A stretch of 64,000 bases of DNA from Pseudomonas sp. MF4836. Its GTDB lineage: Bacteria; Pseudomonadota; Gammaproteobacteria; Pseudomonadales; Pseudomonadaceae. A model generated the notes under the pieces. It ran no database searches. It had not been told where the DNA came from and was given only the letters and a program-made list of their open reading frames with translations. Shown here one piece after another: positions 1 through 9,457 of the stretch (position 1 is the stretch's first letter; each line of letters opens with the position of its first letter). Made by a program: the position numbers and the translations under genes. The stretch is taken from NCBI RefSeq assembly GCF_002018875.1, contig NZ_MVOL01000012.1:124001-188000 (forward strand), read 5' to 3'.

Positions 1-1120
1 GGGACGAATACGGGTCCTGGAAAATCATCTGGCATTGCAGGCGGTGTGCCCGGTTGGCGGCCTTGAGGATATCCACGCCCTGGAACAGGATGGCCCCGGC
101 GCAGGGCGTGACCAACCCGACCACTGCCCGCCCAAGGGTGGTTTTGCCCGAACCGCTGCCACCGACCAGGGCCAAGGTCTCGCCCGGTGCGATGCTCAGG
201 TTCACCGAATGCACCACGCGCTTGGGCACGCTGCGGCCCCAGAAACTGCGCGGCCCCGGGTGTTCGATGCACACATCCCGGACCTGCAACAACGCGTGGT
301 CGGCGGCCGGCAATGGCACCAGCTCGCCGCGCCGTGGCAGCGCTTCAAGCAACTGCCGGGTGTAGTCGGCCTTCGGCGCGAACAGGATGTCTTCGATACG
401 GCCCTGCTCCACCGCCTTGCCCGCACGCATCACCACCACCTTGTGGGCATAACGCGCCACCAGGGACAAGTCGTGGCTGATGAACAAAATCGCCGTGCCT
501 TGCTCGCGCGTCAGCTCCAGCATCAACTCGATCACGTCCAGTTGTGCCAGGCAATCGAGCGCCGTGGTGGGCTCGTCGGCGATCAGCAGCGCCGGACGCA
601 GCAACATCACCGAGGCCAGCATGATGCGTTGGCGCATGCCGCCGGAGAACTGATGCGGGTAGGACCCCAGGCATTTCTCGGCATCCTTGATCCCGATGCG
701 TTGCAGCATGGCGCGGCAGCGCTCGCGGATCGTCGCCGCATCCAGCGTGGTATGCAGTTTGAGCGCCTCGCTCATCTGCCGGCCAATCGTCAGCGCGGGG
801 TTGAGCGAGACCATTGGCTCCTGGAACACCATGCCGATCCGCGCACCGCGCACTTCACGCATCGCCTTGGCATTGCCGCTGTCCAGCGGTTCGCCCTGGA
901 ACATGATGCGCCCACCACACACCTGCATCGGCGCCGGCAGCAAGCCAATGGCAGCGCGTGCGGCCATGGTCTTGCCGCTGCCCGATTCGCCGACCAGCGC
1001 GACGATCTCGCCAGGGGCCATGGTGAAGCTGAAATCATCGACGGCCAGCGGACCGTCCGCACCGACGCGAATCTGTAGATTTTCAACGGCCAGTAATGGC
1101 ACTGGAACGCTCATGCTCAT
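1..1120 (-). CDS. Dipeptide/oligopeptide ABC transporter, tandem ATP-binding protein (3' end outside window)
   Basis: ATP-hydrolysing subunit of a Dpp/Opp-family importer at the inner face of the cytoplasmic membrane. Two ABC domains lie in one chain, as in GsiA-type proteins. The first has a Walker A GESGSGKT near residue 43, the signature SGGMRQR and a Walker B ending in ADEPTT. A second Walker A, GGSGSGKTT, is near residue 318. Only about 373 residues are inside the window; the family is usually near 540, so most of the second domain is missing. The ATG at 1120 overlaps the stop of the preceding permease gene (ATGA), which decides the start; a second ATG lies two codons later. It is the last visible gene of the hydrolase/importer operon. 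Ligand specificity cannot be read from this subunit. Confidence 0.93.
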   Translation of the reverse strand, partial: MSMSVPVPLLAVENLQIRVGADGPLAVDDFSFTMAPGEIVALVGESGSGKTMAARAAIGLLPAPMQVCGGRIMFQGEPLDSGNAKAMREVRGARIGMVFQEPMVSLNPALTIGRQMSEALKLHTTLDAATIRERCRAMLQRIGIKDAEKCLGSYPHQFSGGMRQRIMLASVMLLRPALLIADEPTTALDCLAQLDVIELMLELTREQGTAILFISHDLSLVARYAHKVVVMRAGKAVEQGRIEDILFAPKADYTRQLLEALPRRGELVPLPAADHALLQVRDVCIEHPGPRSFWGRSVPKRVVHSVNLSIAPGETLALVGGSGSGKTTLGRAVVGLVTPCAGAILFQGVDILKAANRAHRLQCQMIFQDPYSS

Positions 1121-1986
1121 TTCCTCATGCGCGGGTCGAGACGATCACGCAAGGCATCGCCGAACAGATTGATAGCCAGCAACGTCAGGCTGATAAAAAT
1201 GCCCGGGAAGATCCCCAGCCACGGTGCCGTCGAGATGTAGGTGCGGCTCGCCGAGAGCATGCTGCCCCAGGTCGCGGCCGGCGGCGGTACGCCCAGGCCA
1301 AGGAAGCTCAGCGCACTCTCCGAGAGCAACGCCCAGCCGAACATGCTGGTGCCCAGCACACACAGCGGCGCCAAGCAGTTGGGGGTGATATGACGGAACA
1401 TGGTGTACAGCTCGGAGTTGCCGATAACCCGAGACGCCTCGATGAACTCCAGCTCACGCAACGACAACACACTTCCTCGCACCACCCGCACCACTGACGG
1501 GGTATAGGCAATGCCCAGGGCGAGCACGATGCCGTACTGGCTGGCACCAACGATTGCCATGATGCCCAGGGCCATGAGAATGCCCGGAAACGCCAGCAGG
1601 GCATCGTTGAGCATCATCAGCACGCGGTCGGTCCAGCCGCGCAGGTAGCCGGCAAGCATACCGATTACCGTGCCGCAGATAACCGCCACGCTCACCGAGA
1701 GCAGGCTGATCCACAAGCTGGTGCGTGCACCAATGATCAATCGGCTGAACACGTCACGGCCGAATTCGTCGGTGCCCAGCCAGTGCACAGCATTGGGCGC
1801 GTGCAGGCGCGACAACAGGTCCAGCTTGAGCGGGTCAAAAGGTGTCCACACCACGCCGAGCAACGCCAGCAATACCAGTGCCGCGAGCAGGCTGCCGCCG
1901 ATCAACGCATTCAACGGCGGGTAACGCCAGGCACGTCGCGGCTGGGCATCCAGCCCTGTGGACAAGGCAGGAGTCTTGAGGTTCAT
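1117..1986 (-). CDS. Dipeptide/oligopeptide ABC transporter permease (DppC-like)
   Basis: Inner-membrane permease of 289 residues with the family arrangement: a cytoplasmic N-terminus, TM1, the periplasmic stretch containing HWLGTDEFGRDVFSRL, then five hydrophobic segments and the EAA loop (EFIEASRVIGNS). The DEFGRD segment is a hallmark of DppC/OppC proteins. The frame stays open upstream, but the ATG at 1986 forms an ATGA overlap with the stop of the dppB-like gene, so translation coupling supports this start. It pairs with the DppB-like permease and the tandem ATPase. Confidence 0.94.
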   Translation of the reverse strand: MNLKTPALSTGLDAQPRRAWRYPPLNALIGGSLLAALVLLALLGVVWTPFDPLKLDLLSRLHAPNAVHWLGTDEFGRDVFSRLIIGARTSLWISLLSVSVAVICGTVIGMLAGYLRGWTDRVLMMLNDALLAFPGILMALGIMAIVGASQYGIVLALGIAYTPSVVRVVRGSVLSLRELEFIEASRVIGNSELYTMFRHITPNCLAPLCVLGTSMFGWALLSESALSFLGLGVPPPAATWGSMLSASRTYISTAPWLGIFPGIFISLTLLAINLFGDALRDRLDPRMRK

Positions 1987-2924
1987 AGCTTCACCCTTGG
2001 ATCGAACAGCGGATACAACAGATCCACCAACAGGTTGACCAACACGTAGATGCAGGTGACCAGCAGCAGGCAACCCTGCAGCACCGGGTAGTCACGGGAG
2101 AAGATCGAATCGACCATCAGGCGGCCAATACCGGGCAAGGTGAACACGGTTTCCAGTACCGCAATGCCGCCGAGCAAATTGCCGAGAATCAGGCCAATCA
2201 AGGTCCAGGTGGGCGCAAACGCGTTGCGCAGAGCGTGTTTCCACAGCACCGCTCCCTCCGACAACCCCTTGGCCCGCGCATGGGCGATGTACTCCAGGCG
2301 CAGCACTTCGATGGTGCTGGCCCGCGCCATCCGCGCAATCGCGCCGAACTCCACCAGGGTCAGGGTGATGATCGGCAGCACCACATAGGTCAGCGCTTTC
2401 ATCGGGTCGCTGGCAAAGCCGACGTAACCGATCACCGGCAACCAGCCGAGCTGAATGCCAAACACATAGAGCAACAACAAGCCCAACCAGAAACTCGGCA
2501 CCGACAGCAGCAAGGTCGCCGTAGCCACCAGGCCCAAGTCCAGCGCGCTGTTTTGCTTCCAGGCCGCGAGCAGACCCACCGGCACCGCGAGCAGGGTCGC
2601 CAGTAACACCGCGACGAGCACCACTGTGGCGCTGACGCTGAAGCGTTCGATCAGCAACTCCACTACCGGCTGGCGGCTGCTGATGGACATCCCGAGATCG
2701 CCACTGAGCACCGATTTGATCCAGATCAGGTACTGGGTCACCACCGAGTGGTCCAACCCCAGGCTGCTGCGCATGTCGGCGAGGCTTTGCGGGTCGGCCA
2801 TATCACCCAGCATCAGCAACGCCGGGTCGCCGGGGATCAGGCGAATCAAGGCAAATACAATTACCGAGATCAACAGCAGGGTCGGCACCGCCATGCCGAG
2901 CCTGTGCAATATGAATCGAAACAT
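1983..2924 (-). CDS. Dipeptide/oligopeptide ABC transporter permease (DppB-like)
   Basis: Inner-membrane permease of 313 residues. It begins with MFRFILHRLGMAVPTLLLIS, the usual first transmembrane segment of DppB proteins, followed by the conserved LIPGDPA segment and a large periplasmic loop. The C-terminal half holds the YIAHARAKGL EAA loop and ends LVDLLYPLFDPRVKL, as DppB family members do. The start at 2924 was chosen because the first transmembrane helix begins there and it lies 11 bases after the binding-protein stop codon; the 15 codons upstream have no family character. Confidence 0.94.
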   Translation of the reverse strand: MFRFILHRLGMAVPTLLLISVIVFALIRLIPGDPALLMLGDMADPQSLADMRSSLGLDHSVVTQYLIWIKSVLSGDLGMSISSRQPVVELLIERFSVSATVVLVAVLLATLLAVPVGLLAAWKQNSALDLGLVATATLLLSVPSFWLGLLLLYVFGIQLGWLPVIGYVGFASDPMKALTYVVLPIITLTLVEFGAIARMARASTIEVLRLEYIAHARAKGLSEGAVLWKHALRNAFAPTWTLIGLILGNLLGGIAVLETVFTLPGIGRLMVDSIFSRDYPVLQGCLLLVTCIYVLVNLLVDLLYPLFDPRVKL

Positions 2925-2935
2925 AGCGGTACGCC

Positions 2936-4504
2936 TTACTTGGAAGTGTCGGCCAGCTTCACGCCCCACAGGCGCGGTTTGGCAACGGGCCAGGAGCGAT
3001 AACCTTCAACGCGCTTGCCCATGGCGCCGATGGCGGTGCCGTTGTAGATGACCACCATCGGTACATCCTTGAGCATCAAGGTGTGCAGCTTGTCGAACAG
3101 CGGCTGGCGCTTGGCGGGGTCAACCTCACGCTGGGCCTCGCGCAATATCGCCAAGGCTTCGGGGTTGTCCCAGACCTTGCGCGGCTCTTTCTGCTTGTCG
3201 CCAATCACTGATTCGTAGCTCTGCGCCGCATCGAAACGCCCCGAGTAGGAGAACGACATCATCTGGTAGCTGCCGGTCTGGTAACGCTCCAGCTGCGTGC
3301 CCCACTCCAGGGTTTCCATCTCGATATTCAGCCCCGCCGCCTGAGTCATGGCCTGGCTGAGCAAACCCATGTCGAACATCTGCGGGTAGCGCTTGTTGAC
3401 CAGCATGCGGATTTTTTCGCCGCCGTAACCGGCCTCTTTCAACAGGCGCCGCGCCTCGTCGAGATTGTAGGTGTAGCCCTGGTGCGCGGTGTCGTCGTAG
3501 TACGGGCTGGCGGTGGGGATGACCGAGTTGTTGACCACCGACAAGCCATCGGACAAGGCCGCCACCATCTGCGCGTAATCCAGGGACAGCGCCACCGCGC
3601 GACGAATGCGCACGTCCTTGAGCAACGGGTCACGGGTCTGAAACAGCAGGCCGCTGATGGTCATGATCGGGCTGACCTGGATCTGCAGATTCTTGACCTG
3701 CTTGAGTTGCGCGGCGTCCATCGCCGTCACGTCCGGCAACAGGTCGACGCCACCCGAGAGCAGTGCGGCCTTGGCCGAGGCCGAATCGGGGATCACCTCG
3801 AAACGCACCTTGTCGACAAACGCCTGCTTGTTGCCGGTGTACCCGTCCGCCTCGGCCTCGGCACGCGGCGTGTATTCCTTGAAGCGATCCAGTTCGACGT
3901 ACTGGCCCTTCTGCCATTTGCCCAGGGTGAACGGCCCGGTGCCAATCGGCGCACGCCAACTGCCATCGGCGGCCAGCGAGTCCGGGTGCAGGATGCCGCT
4001 GCCGGCGCAATCCGGGCGAGCCATCGCGGCGAGAAACAAGCCGTTGGCCTGGTCCAGCGTGAACACCACGGTTTTCGGGTCAGGGGTGGCGACATCGACA
4101 ATCTTGGCAGCACCACGCCCGTCGAACTCTGCCAGGCAACGCCATTGGGTCTTGGGGTCCAGGTAGCGCTGCCAGGTCCATTGCACATCCTTGGCCGTCA
4201 ACAGCTGGCCATTCTGGAAGTGCACGCCGTCTCGCAGACTGAAGGTGTAGCGCAGGCCATCTGGCGATATAGCGACGGCACTGGCCAGCATCGGCGCGAT
4301 GCTGGTGTCTTCGCGATACGCCACCAACCCTTCGACGATATGCATCATCACCGCATCGGTATTGTCGTCACGGTTGACGCCCGGGTCGGTGCTGCGGATA
4401 TCACCATTGAGACCCACGCTGATGACCTTGTCTTGCGCGACGGCCATGGAAAAGGTGCACGCCGACATCGCGACGGCCAGGGCCGTCTTTACGTAACTAT
4501 TCAC
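2936..4504 (-). CDS. Periplasmic substrate-binding protein of peptide-type ABC transporter (SBP family 5)
   Basis: Periplasmic receptor that delivers the ligand to the DppBC-like permeases. Length is 522 residues from a GTG start at 4504. This start has an AGGAG ribosome site about 10 bases upstream and gives a proper signal peptide (VNSYVKTALAVAMSACTFSMAVA, cleavage near AVA-QD). The mature part contains the SBP_bac_5 hallmarks: the STDPGVNRD opening, a YTFSLRDGVHFQNGQLLTA-like stretch near residue 100 and ALSLDYAQMV further on. It lies 126 bases downstream of the hydrolase gene on the same strand. The ligand could be a peptide, but members of this family also bind opines, glycosides or nickel. 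Confidence 0.93.
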   Translation of the reverse strand: MNSYVKTALAVAMSACTFSMAVAQDKVISVGLNGDIRSTDPGVNRDDNTDAVMMHIVEGLVAYREDTSIAPMLASAVAISPDGLRYTFSLRDGVHFQNGQLLTAKDVQWTWQRYLDPKTQWRCLAEFDGRGAAKIVDVATPDPKTVVFTLDQANGLFLAAMARPDCAGSGILHPDSLAADGSWRAPIGTGPFTLGKWQKGQYVELDRFKEYTPRAEAEADGYTGNKQAFVDKVRFEVIPDSASAKAALLSGGVDLLPDVTAMDAAQLKQVKNLQIQVSPIMTISGLLFQTRDPLLKDVRIRRAVALSLDYAQMVAALSDGLSVVNNSVIPTASPYYDDTAHQGYTYNLDEARRLLKEAGYGGEKIRMLVNKRYPQMFDMGLLSQAMTQAAGLNIEMETLEWGTQLERYQTGSYQMMSFSYSGRFDAAQSYESVIGDKQKEPRKVWDNPEALAILREAQREVDPAKRQPLFDKLHTLMLKDVPMVVIYNGTAIGAMGKRVEGYRSWPVAKPRLWGVKLADTSK

Positions 4505-4630
4505 GGGAGAAAGACTCCTTGAAGAAATTTTCCGGTCAGTGGCGAGGGCCAAGGCAGGACCGGCATCAGAATGAGTGAATCCTTGGTTATTGTTATACGG
4601 CCTGTTCTGAGTGCATCTACTAACGGTGTA

Positions 4631-5509
4631 TCAGCCAAGGCTGCGCTTGCGGCGCAACACCTTGGCGAAGAAGTCCTGGGCAGCCGGCATGGCCTTGATG
4701 CCCTGATGGGCGACGTTGGGCAGCAGGTCGAAGTGCACGTGCACGCCGGCGGCTTCGAAACTCGCCTTCAAGCTGGCCAGGCGCTCCGGGCGCGTGCGTC
4801 CGGCCGCGTTGGCACCGGCCATGTAGTGCTTGCCCCCTTCGCGGTGGGTGATTTCCCAGGTTTCGAGGTCTGAATCGCCGACCACCATGTGCACCGGCAG
4901 TTGCTGCAAGGCTTGCAGGTTCAACGGTTTGCCAAAGCGCGTCGCGAAGTCCCGCACGCCGACCCACCAGTCCTGCTCGGCGTCCAGCAAGGTCACCGAG
5001 CCCGGCGCACCGATGGACGCCGCCCAGAGTTTCTCCGGGTGCAGGTAGCAGAACCGGTGGGTGAATTGCCCGCCGCCGGAATAGCCGAACAGCGCAAAGG
5101 TATCGAAGCGCCGCCCGTAGCGCTTGCCGACGCTGGCGATCATGTCGAGCAACACCTGGTCGTAACGGATATCGCCCTCGACCAGTTGCTTGTAGCCATC
5201 GCCATTGCTGTCACCCAGCACGCCGACCGGGAACAGCGGCGACAGGATCACACAATCGTTCCAGCGGCCAAACTCCGCGAAGCCATTGCGATAAATCTCC
5301 ATCGCACGGGTCGAGCCGTGCAGCGACACCACCAGGTCCACTGGCCGGGAGCTGTCTTCGATGGTTTCAGGCACATAGAGGGTGTAGGCAAAACGGCTGT
5401 CCTCGTGGTGCGAGTACACCGTGGTAGCGCCGAGGTGATACACGTTTTTGGCCGCACGCAAGGCCGCGTCGATGGTGTTGGTGTCTGGATGGGTATCTGG
5501 ATTGCTCAT
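4631..5509 (-). CDS. Alpha/beta hydrolase (PHB-depolymerase/esterase-like)
   Basis: Probable serine hydrolase of 292 residues, first gene of the operon that continues with the peptide-type ABC importer. The nucleophile elbow G-Y-S-G-G is near residues 142-146, a VSLHGSTR oxyanion-type strand near residue 63, and a VAHQG histidine close to the C-terminus could complete the triad. No signal peptide is seen, so it is likely cytoplasmic. Being first in a transporter operon suggests it hydrolyses an ester or amide in the imported compound; this is inference. The closest families by eye are PHB-depolymerase/feruloyl-esterase-like proteins. Confidence 0.8.
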   Translation of the reverse strand: MSNPDTHPDTNTIDAALRAAKNVYHLGATTVYSHHEDSRFAYTLYVPETIEDSSRPVDLVVSLHGSTRAMEIYRNGFAEFGRWNDCVILSPLFPVGVLGDSNGDGYKQLVEGDIRYDQVLLDMIASVGKRYGRRFDTFALFGYSGGGQFTHRFCYLHPEKLWAASIGAPGSVTLLDAEQDWWVGVRDFATRFGKPLNLQALQQLPVHMVVGDSDLETWEITHREGGKHYMAGANAAGRTRPERLASLKASFEAAGVHVHFDLLPNVAHQGIKAMPAAQDFFAKVLRRKRSLG

Positions 5510-5638
5510 GGAAAGTTCGCCGAGTCAGTTCGGACTTGAGTATTGGCCGGGCGCTATAAAAAGAAAAACTAATTAAACTTTATCCTGAGCAAACAAAACC
5601 TTTACGATCACACCCTACCCCTGGTTGCGAGTTGACCC
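5510..5638. promoter_or_regulatory. Divergent promoter region, hydrolase/ABC operon versus LysR gene
   Basis: This 129-base gap separates the divergent hydrolase and LysR starts. Its AT-rich core (about 5553-5600) stands out against GC-rich surroundings and is the natural place for both promoters and for LysR binding. No precise T-N11-A box could be fixed by eye. Confidence 0.45.
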
Positions 5639-6517
5639 ATGAGCAACATTCGCTTTTTCAAGACGTTTATCGCCGTCGCCGAGTACGGCAGCTTTGCCGC
5701 CGCTGCCGACCGCGTGGCACTGACCAACGCCGCCGTCGGCCAACAAATGCGCGCACTCGAAGAAGAAATGCGCCGCCCGCTGTTCGACCGCAGTCAGCGG
5801 CAGATCAAGCTGAGCCGCGACGGCGTGTTATTGCTGCCCAAGGCCAAGCGCCTGCTGGCGGACTACGAACAAATGATCGCCGAAGCCCCCGATGGCGAGG
5901 CCATGGAGGGCGAAGTGTCGATCGGCGGCATCACCTCTGGCATGGGCCTGCTCGCCAATTGCCTGGTGCAACTGAAAAAACTGCACCCCCGGATCTCGGT
6001 CAACCTGATGACCGCCCGTTCCGACGAAGTGGTCAACCTGGTGCAAGCCGCCAAACTCGACGCCGCGCTGCTGATCGAGACTGCGCGGCAAAACTTCAGT
6101 GGTTTGAGCTGGACCCTGCTCTACAACGAACCCATCGTCATGCTCGCCAATGCCACGCAGACCGCCGGCATCAACGACGCGGTGGAGTTGCTGAGAACCC
6201 AGCCGTTTATTCGCTACGACAGGTCCACGGCAGTGGGTCGCAAGGTGCAGTCGATCATCAAGAGTGAATCGGTAGAACCGCTGGAGATTCTGGAGCTGAA
6301 CTCGATCATCGGAATCGCCGATCTGGTGCGCCAGCAAGTCGGGGTGGCGATTGTGCCGCTGCTGAAAAATTTCGACTGGCACAAAGACCCAAGCCTGCGG
6401 GTGCTGCCATTGCCGGGCGACCTGGCAGTACGCCGGGTGGGGATATTGGAACAAGGCACCAAAAGTGCGATTACCGGGGAAATTCGCAAGTTGCTGATGT
6501 CGGCGGTGTCCCAGTAA
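5639..6517 (+). CDS. LysR-family transcriptional regulator
   Basis: DNA-binding regulator of 292 residues. The N-terminal winged helix-turn-helix is clear (FIAVAEYGSFAAAADRVALT, then QMRALEEEMRRPLFDRSQR), followed by an effector-binding domain that opens with SIGGITSG. It is divergent from, and 129 bases away from, the hydrolase/peptide importer operon, so that operon is the most likely target. The effector is unknown. Confidence 0.93.
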   Translation: MSNIRFFKTFIAVAEYGSFAAAADRVALTNAAVGQQMRALEEEMRRPLFDRSQRQIKLSRDGVLLLPKAKRLLADYEQMIAEAPDGEAMEGEVSIGGITSGMGLLANCLVQLKKLHPRISVNLMTARSDEVVNLVQAAKLDAALLIETARQNFSGLSWTLLYNEPIVMLANATQTAGINDAVELLRTQPFIRYDRSTAVGRKVQSIIKSESVEPLEILELNSIIGIADLVRQQVGVAIVPLLKNFDWHKDPSLRVLPLPGDLAVRRVGILEQGTKSAITGEIRKLLMSAVSQ

Positions 6518-6623
6518 TTCTTCCTTGGTGTGGTCATGAGTGCCTGCCATCGGGAAAGGCCGTGAACTGCGCCCCTGTCCCTCTGGAAGAACGTCCCGCA
6601 CTTGCCAAGCAAGCACCTTTCGC

Positions 6624-6691
6624 CCCTGAACAGACATTCGTCAACGCCCGTTCAGGGTTAAAAGCCGCCTGTTCCGCTATTGCAGCGGAAC
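6624..6691. terminator. Two inverted repeats between convergent lysR and araC genes
   Basis: CCCTGAAC (6624-6631) pairs with GTTCAGGG (6650-6657). GTTCCGCT (6671-6678) pairs with AGCGGAAC (6684-6691) and overlaps the stop codon of the minus-strand gene. Read on the minus strand the second hairpin is followed by a short CTTTT run, so it may terminate the AraC/GyrI-like gene. Confidence 0.45.
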
Positions 6692-7576
6692 GTACACATC
6701 TGTTTGCCATTGATCCTGAGGTGTCTCGGGGTAGGCGCTCAGGTAGTGGAAGAACAGCGGATGATCACGCAGTTCCTCGCCACTGGCCGGGAGCCAATCG
6801 CGGTAAATCGGATAGATCGTTTCGCCGATGTGATCCGGCGACCCGGTGTGTCGCACCACGACGCAGCGACCGGCCGGAATGACCATTTCGTGCACGCCGA
6901 ACTCATTCGGCGCCACGGCCTCGTGAATCTCGCCGCAGATTGCGAAGCGGAATGCGTGGGCAGGTGTCGTATCGGGGTTGTTGTAGGGAATGCCAAAGGT
7001 GCGACTCGATGCCACCGGCGACTGGCCGCTCTGCATACGCCATTTGATGAACCTGCCCACGCTCTCATTGACCAGCCCGGCGGGTCCGCAGTGCTCAAGC
7101 GCTGCGACTGTGACTTCAGGGAAATCTACGATTCTTACTTGCATGATGATCGTCCTAGAAAAGTGAGGGATGGCGAAGACCGCACTCCAGACCTGCCAGT
7201 TCGGTTCCTTCCTGAACGCGCTGGGCGTCATACCGAACGCCCTTCTGAACGCCCGGCAAAATGCCTCGGGACTTTCAAAGCCGGCACCAAGCGCGGCCTC
7301 CAGTACCGAGTGATCCGCAGCGGCGGCCAGGCGATGTGCCGCGCGCCTTAGTCGCATCAGTTGCACATAACGTGAGACAGGCACGCCAACGAACGCGGTG
7401 AATTGCCGATGGAAGTGAAACGCCGAAAAGTTCGCCACCTGGCTCAACGTCTTCACCGACAGGTCACCTTCAAGATTGGCGTCAATGTAGGCGAGTACGG
7501 CGTTGAAGCGTGTTGTGTAAGCGAAATGGATCGGCACGTCTGACACTGGAAAAGCTCCTGGAAGTTCGGTCGCCAA
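6677..7576 (-). CDS. AraC-family regulator with C-terminal GyrI-like effector domain
   Basis: Length is 299 residues. Residues about 20-120 form an AraC double helix-turn-helix (LSVKTLSQVANFSAFHFHRQ and the GFESPEAFCRAFRRAFGMTP second helix). Residues about 140-299 look like a GyrI-like small-molecule-binding domain, which starts at a VRIVDFPEVTVAALEH-type segment. This N-terminal AraC plus C-terminal GyrI order is that of Rob/SbmC-related regulators that sense hydrophobic compounds. It stands alone, convergent with the lysR gene upstream and with no obvious operon partner. Confidence 0.88.
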   Translation of the reverse strand: MATELPGAFPVSDVPIHFAYTTRFNAVLAYIDANLEGDLSVKTLSQVANFSAFHFHRQFTAFVGVPVSRYVQLMRLRRAAHRLAAAADHSVLEAALGAGFESPEAFCRAFRRAFGMTPSAFRKEPNWQVWSAVFAIPHFSRTIIMQVRIVDFPEVTVAALEHCGPAGLVNESVGRFIKWRMQSGQSPVASSRTFGIPYNNPDTTPAHAFRFAICGEIHEAVAPNEFGVHEMVIPAGRCVVVRHTGSPDHIGETIYPIYRDWLPASGEELRDHPLFFHYLSAYPETPQDQWQTDVYVPLQ

Positions 7577-7689
7577 TAGAGTCGTCTATCGCCGCATCAA
7601 CACGCCTAGCCGCGTTTGCTCAAGCTACGTTTTGGGGGTGGGCCGCGATGCCTGTGTCTGGCCGGCGGGTCGCTGAAGCACGCCGCACC

Positions 7690-8556
7690 TCATTCCACTG
7701 TCTGCAACCATTTGAGCAGATCCATTTCCAGGCTGCCCTGCTTGAGCGCTGCGGGAGAGAACAGGCAATAGCGCGAGCCATCCTCGACAAATCCCAGCGG
7801 TGCGGCCAAGACACCGCTCTGAACATCATCGCGCACCAGATGCCACGGACCGATGGCAACCCCCAGGCCCGCGACCGCCGCCTGGATGCTGAAATAGAAG
7901 TGCTCGAAAGACTGCCTCTGCGCCACGCAAAGACTGAGTCCACTTGCACCGGCCCACTCCTGCCAGGCGTCAGGCCTGCTGGCGGTCTGCAGCAATGGCG
8001 CCGTGGGGCTCAGGCTCTTTCTGGCTTTGCCAAACCATTGGCCGACCTTCTCGGGCCGGCATACAGGGCCAACCTTTTCAGTGAACAGTGTCTCGGCATG
8101 GTAGGTGGGCGGCCGAGGAAAATCGTCGCGGCGAATGGCCAGGTCTATGCCCTGGTCAAACGAAAAACAACCACCTCCGGCTACCAGGTGGATGTCCTGC
8201 CCTTGATGTCTTTGTTGGAAGTCGCTCCATCGAGGGATCAACCAGCGCATCAACAACGTTGGCTCGCACGACAGGACAAGCACCCGCGTACGCCGGGCTT
8301 CGGTGCGTATCTCGCGAACTGCCTGGCTCATTATCCCGAGCCCCTCACTCACTGCGTTCGCCAGGCGCTTTCCCGCGTGCGTCAAATAGACCCTGCGGCT
8401 GCGGCGCTCGAACAGGTCAACGCCCAGGTCCTCTTCAAGCACACGTACGGCACGGCTGATGGCGCCGGGCGTCAGGTGCAGTTCGCGGGCGGCGCGGGCA
8501 AAGCTCTCGAAGCGTCCGGCTGACTCGAAGCAACGCAATGCCAGCAGAGAAGGCAT
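7690..8556 (-). CDS. LysR-family transcriptional regulator (GcvA-like)
   Basis: Length is 288 residues from the ATG at 8556, which opens with MPSLLALRCFESAG as typical GcvA-type LysR proteins do and has GGTGAG about 8 bases upstream. An in-frame ATG at 8607 would add 17 residues (a D/S-rich stretch). The N-terminal HTH reads ARAARELHLTPGAISRAVRVLEE. It is divergent from the LysE-type exporter and is probably its regulator, a common arrangement. The effector domain has no readable specificity. Confidence 0.88.
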   Translation of the reverse strand: MPSLLALRCFESAGRFESFARAARELHLTPGAISRAVRVLEEDLGVDLFERRSRRVYLTHAGKRLANAVSEGLGIMSQAVREIRTEARRTRVLVLSCEPTLLMRWLIPRWSDFQQRHQGQDIHLVAGGGCFSFDQGIDLAIRRDDFPRPPTYHAETLFTEKVGPVCRPEKVGQWFGKARKSLSPTAPLLQTASRPDAWQEWAGASGLSLCVAQRQSFEHFYFSIQAAVAGLGVAIGPWHLVRDDVQSGVLAAPLGFVEDGSRYCLFSPAALKQGSLEMDLLKWLQTVE

Positions 8557-8671
8557 TCGCGTCTCACCGATTCGTGAGCTTGAGTCATCATTTTCATCAG
8601 AAATCATCGTTAGTGCCCAGGAATATGATCTGTAAACATTGCTTTCCATCATAACAACGCAAGGGCTCAGC

Positions 8672-9289
8672 ATGAGCGAATGGATAGCAGTGATCACCAT
8701 TACCCTACTCGCCTGCATCAGTCCGGGGCCAGACTTCGCCATGGTTTCCCGCAACGGATTGCTGCTGTCTCGCCGGGCTGGCTTGCTGACCGCAGTGGGA
8801 ATTGGCGCGGGGGTTCTGGTCCACGTTTGCTACACACTGCTCGGGCTGGGGTGGGTCCTGCAGCAGACGCCCTGGCTGTTCAATGCGCTCAAGCTCGCGG
8901 GTGCTGCTTACCTGGTCTACCTGGGAATCAAGATGATCCGTTCCGGGCCGGCGAGCGAACAGCCAAACGTACCGCCACCGGCAATCTCGGATCTGGCCGC
9001 CCTGCGCACGGGGTTTCTCACCAACGCGCTGAACCCCAAAACATCGATCTTCATTGTCAGCCTGTTCATGGGCCTAGTAAGACCGGATACCGCGGTGACG
9101 GTGCAAGTGGCATACGGTCTGTTCATCGCGAGTGCGCACATAGCCTGGTTCAGCCTGGTCGCTCTGTGCTTCTCAAGCGGAAAAATGCGCGAGACGTTGA
9201 TGGCATCACGGCAATGGATTGACCGAGGGTTTGGCGGCCTGCTTGTGAGCTTCGGCATATTCCTGACCATCACTCAGCGTTCCGCTTGA
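8672..9289 (+). CDS. LysE/RhtB-family amino-acid exporter
   Basis: Inner-membrane exporter of 205 residues with about six hydrophobic segments. The family signature CISPGPDFAMVSRNGL is near residues 14-29, and the second conserved part GFLTNALNPK is near residue 115. The ATG at 8672 follows an AAGGG ribosome site and begins the first transmembrane helix; the frame extends 11 codons further upstream without family character. It is divergently transcribed from a LysR gene. Substrates in this family are amino acids such as homoserine, threonine, lysine or leucine; which one is not readable. Confidence 0.92.
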   Translation: MSEWIAVITITLLACISPGPDFAMVSRNGLLLSRRAGLLTAVGIGAGVLVHVCYTLLGLGWVLQQTPWLFNALKLAGAAYLVYLGIKMIRSGPASEQPNVPPPAISDLAALRTGFLTNALNPKTSIFIVSLFMGLVRPDTAVTVQVAYGLFIASAHIAWFSLVALCFSSGKMRETLMASRQWIDRGFGGLLVSFGIFLTITQRSA

Positions 9290-9457
9290 GTGGCCTCGGC
9301 CCTTGAGCAGAGACAACGCCCTGTTGCCCAACTAACGGCACTCTGTCGTGAGCATAAATGTACTCATCACCGCAAAACCGCCGCCTGCTACACTCCCGCC
9401 CCCGAACCCACTTGATGATGACCATGGGTTCTGGTCGCCCATTGAAAGGACTCTCTT

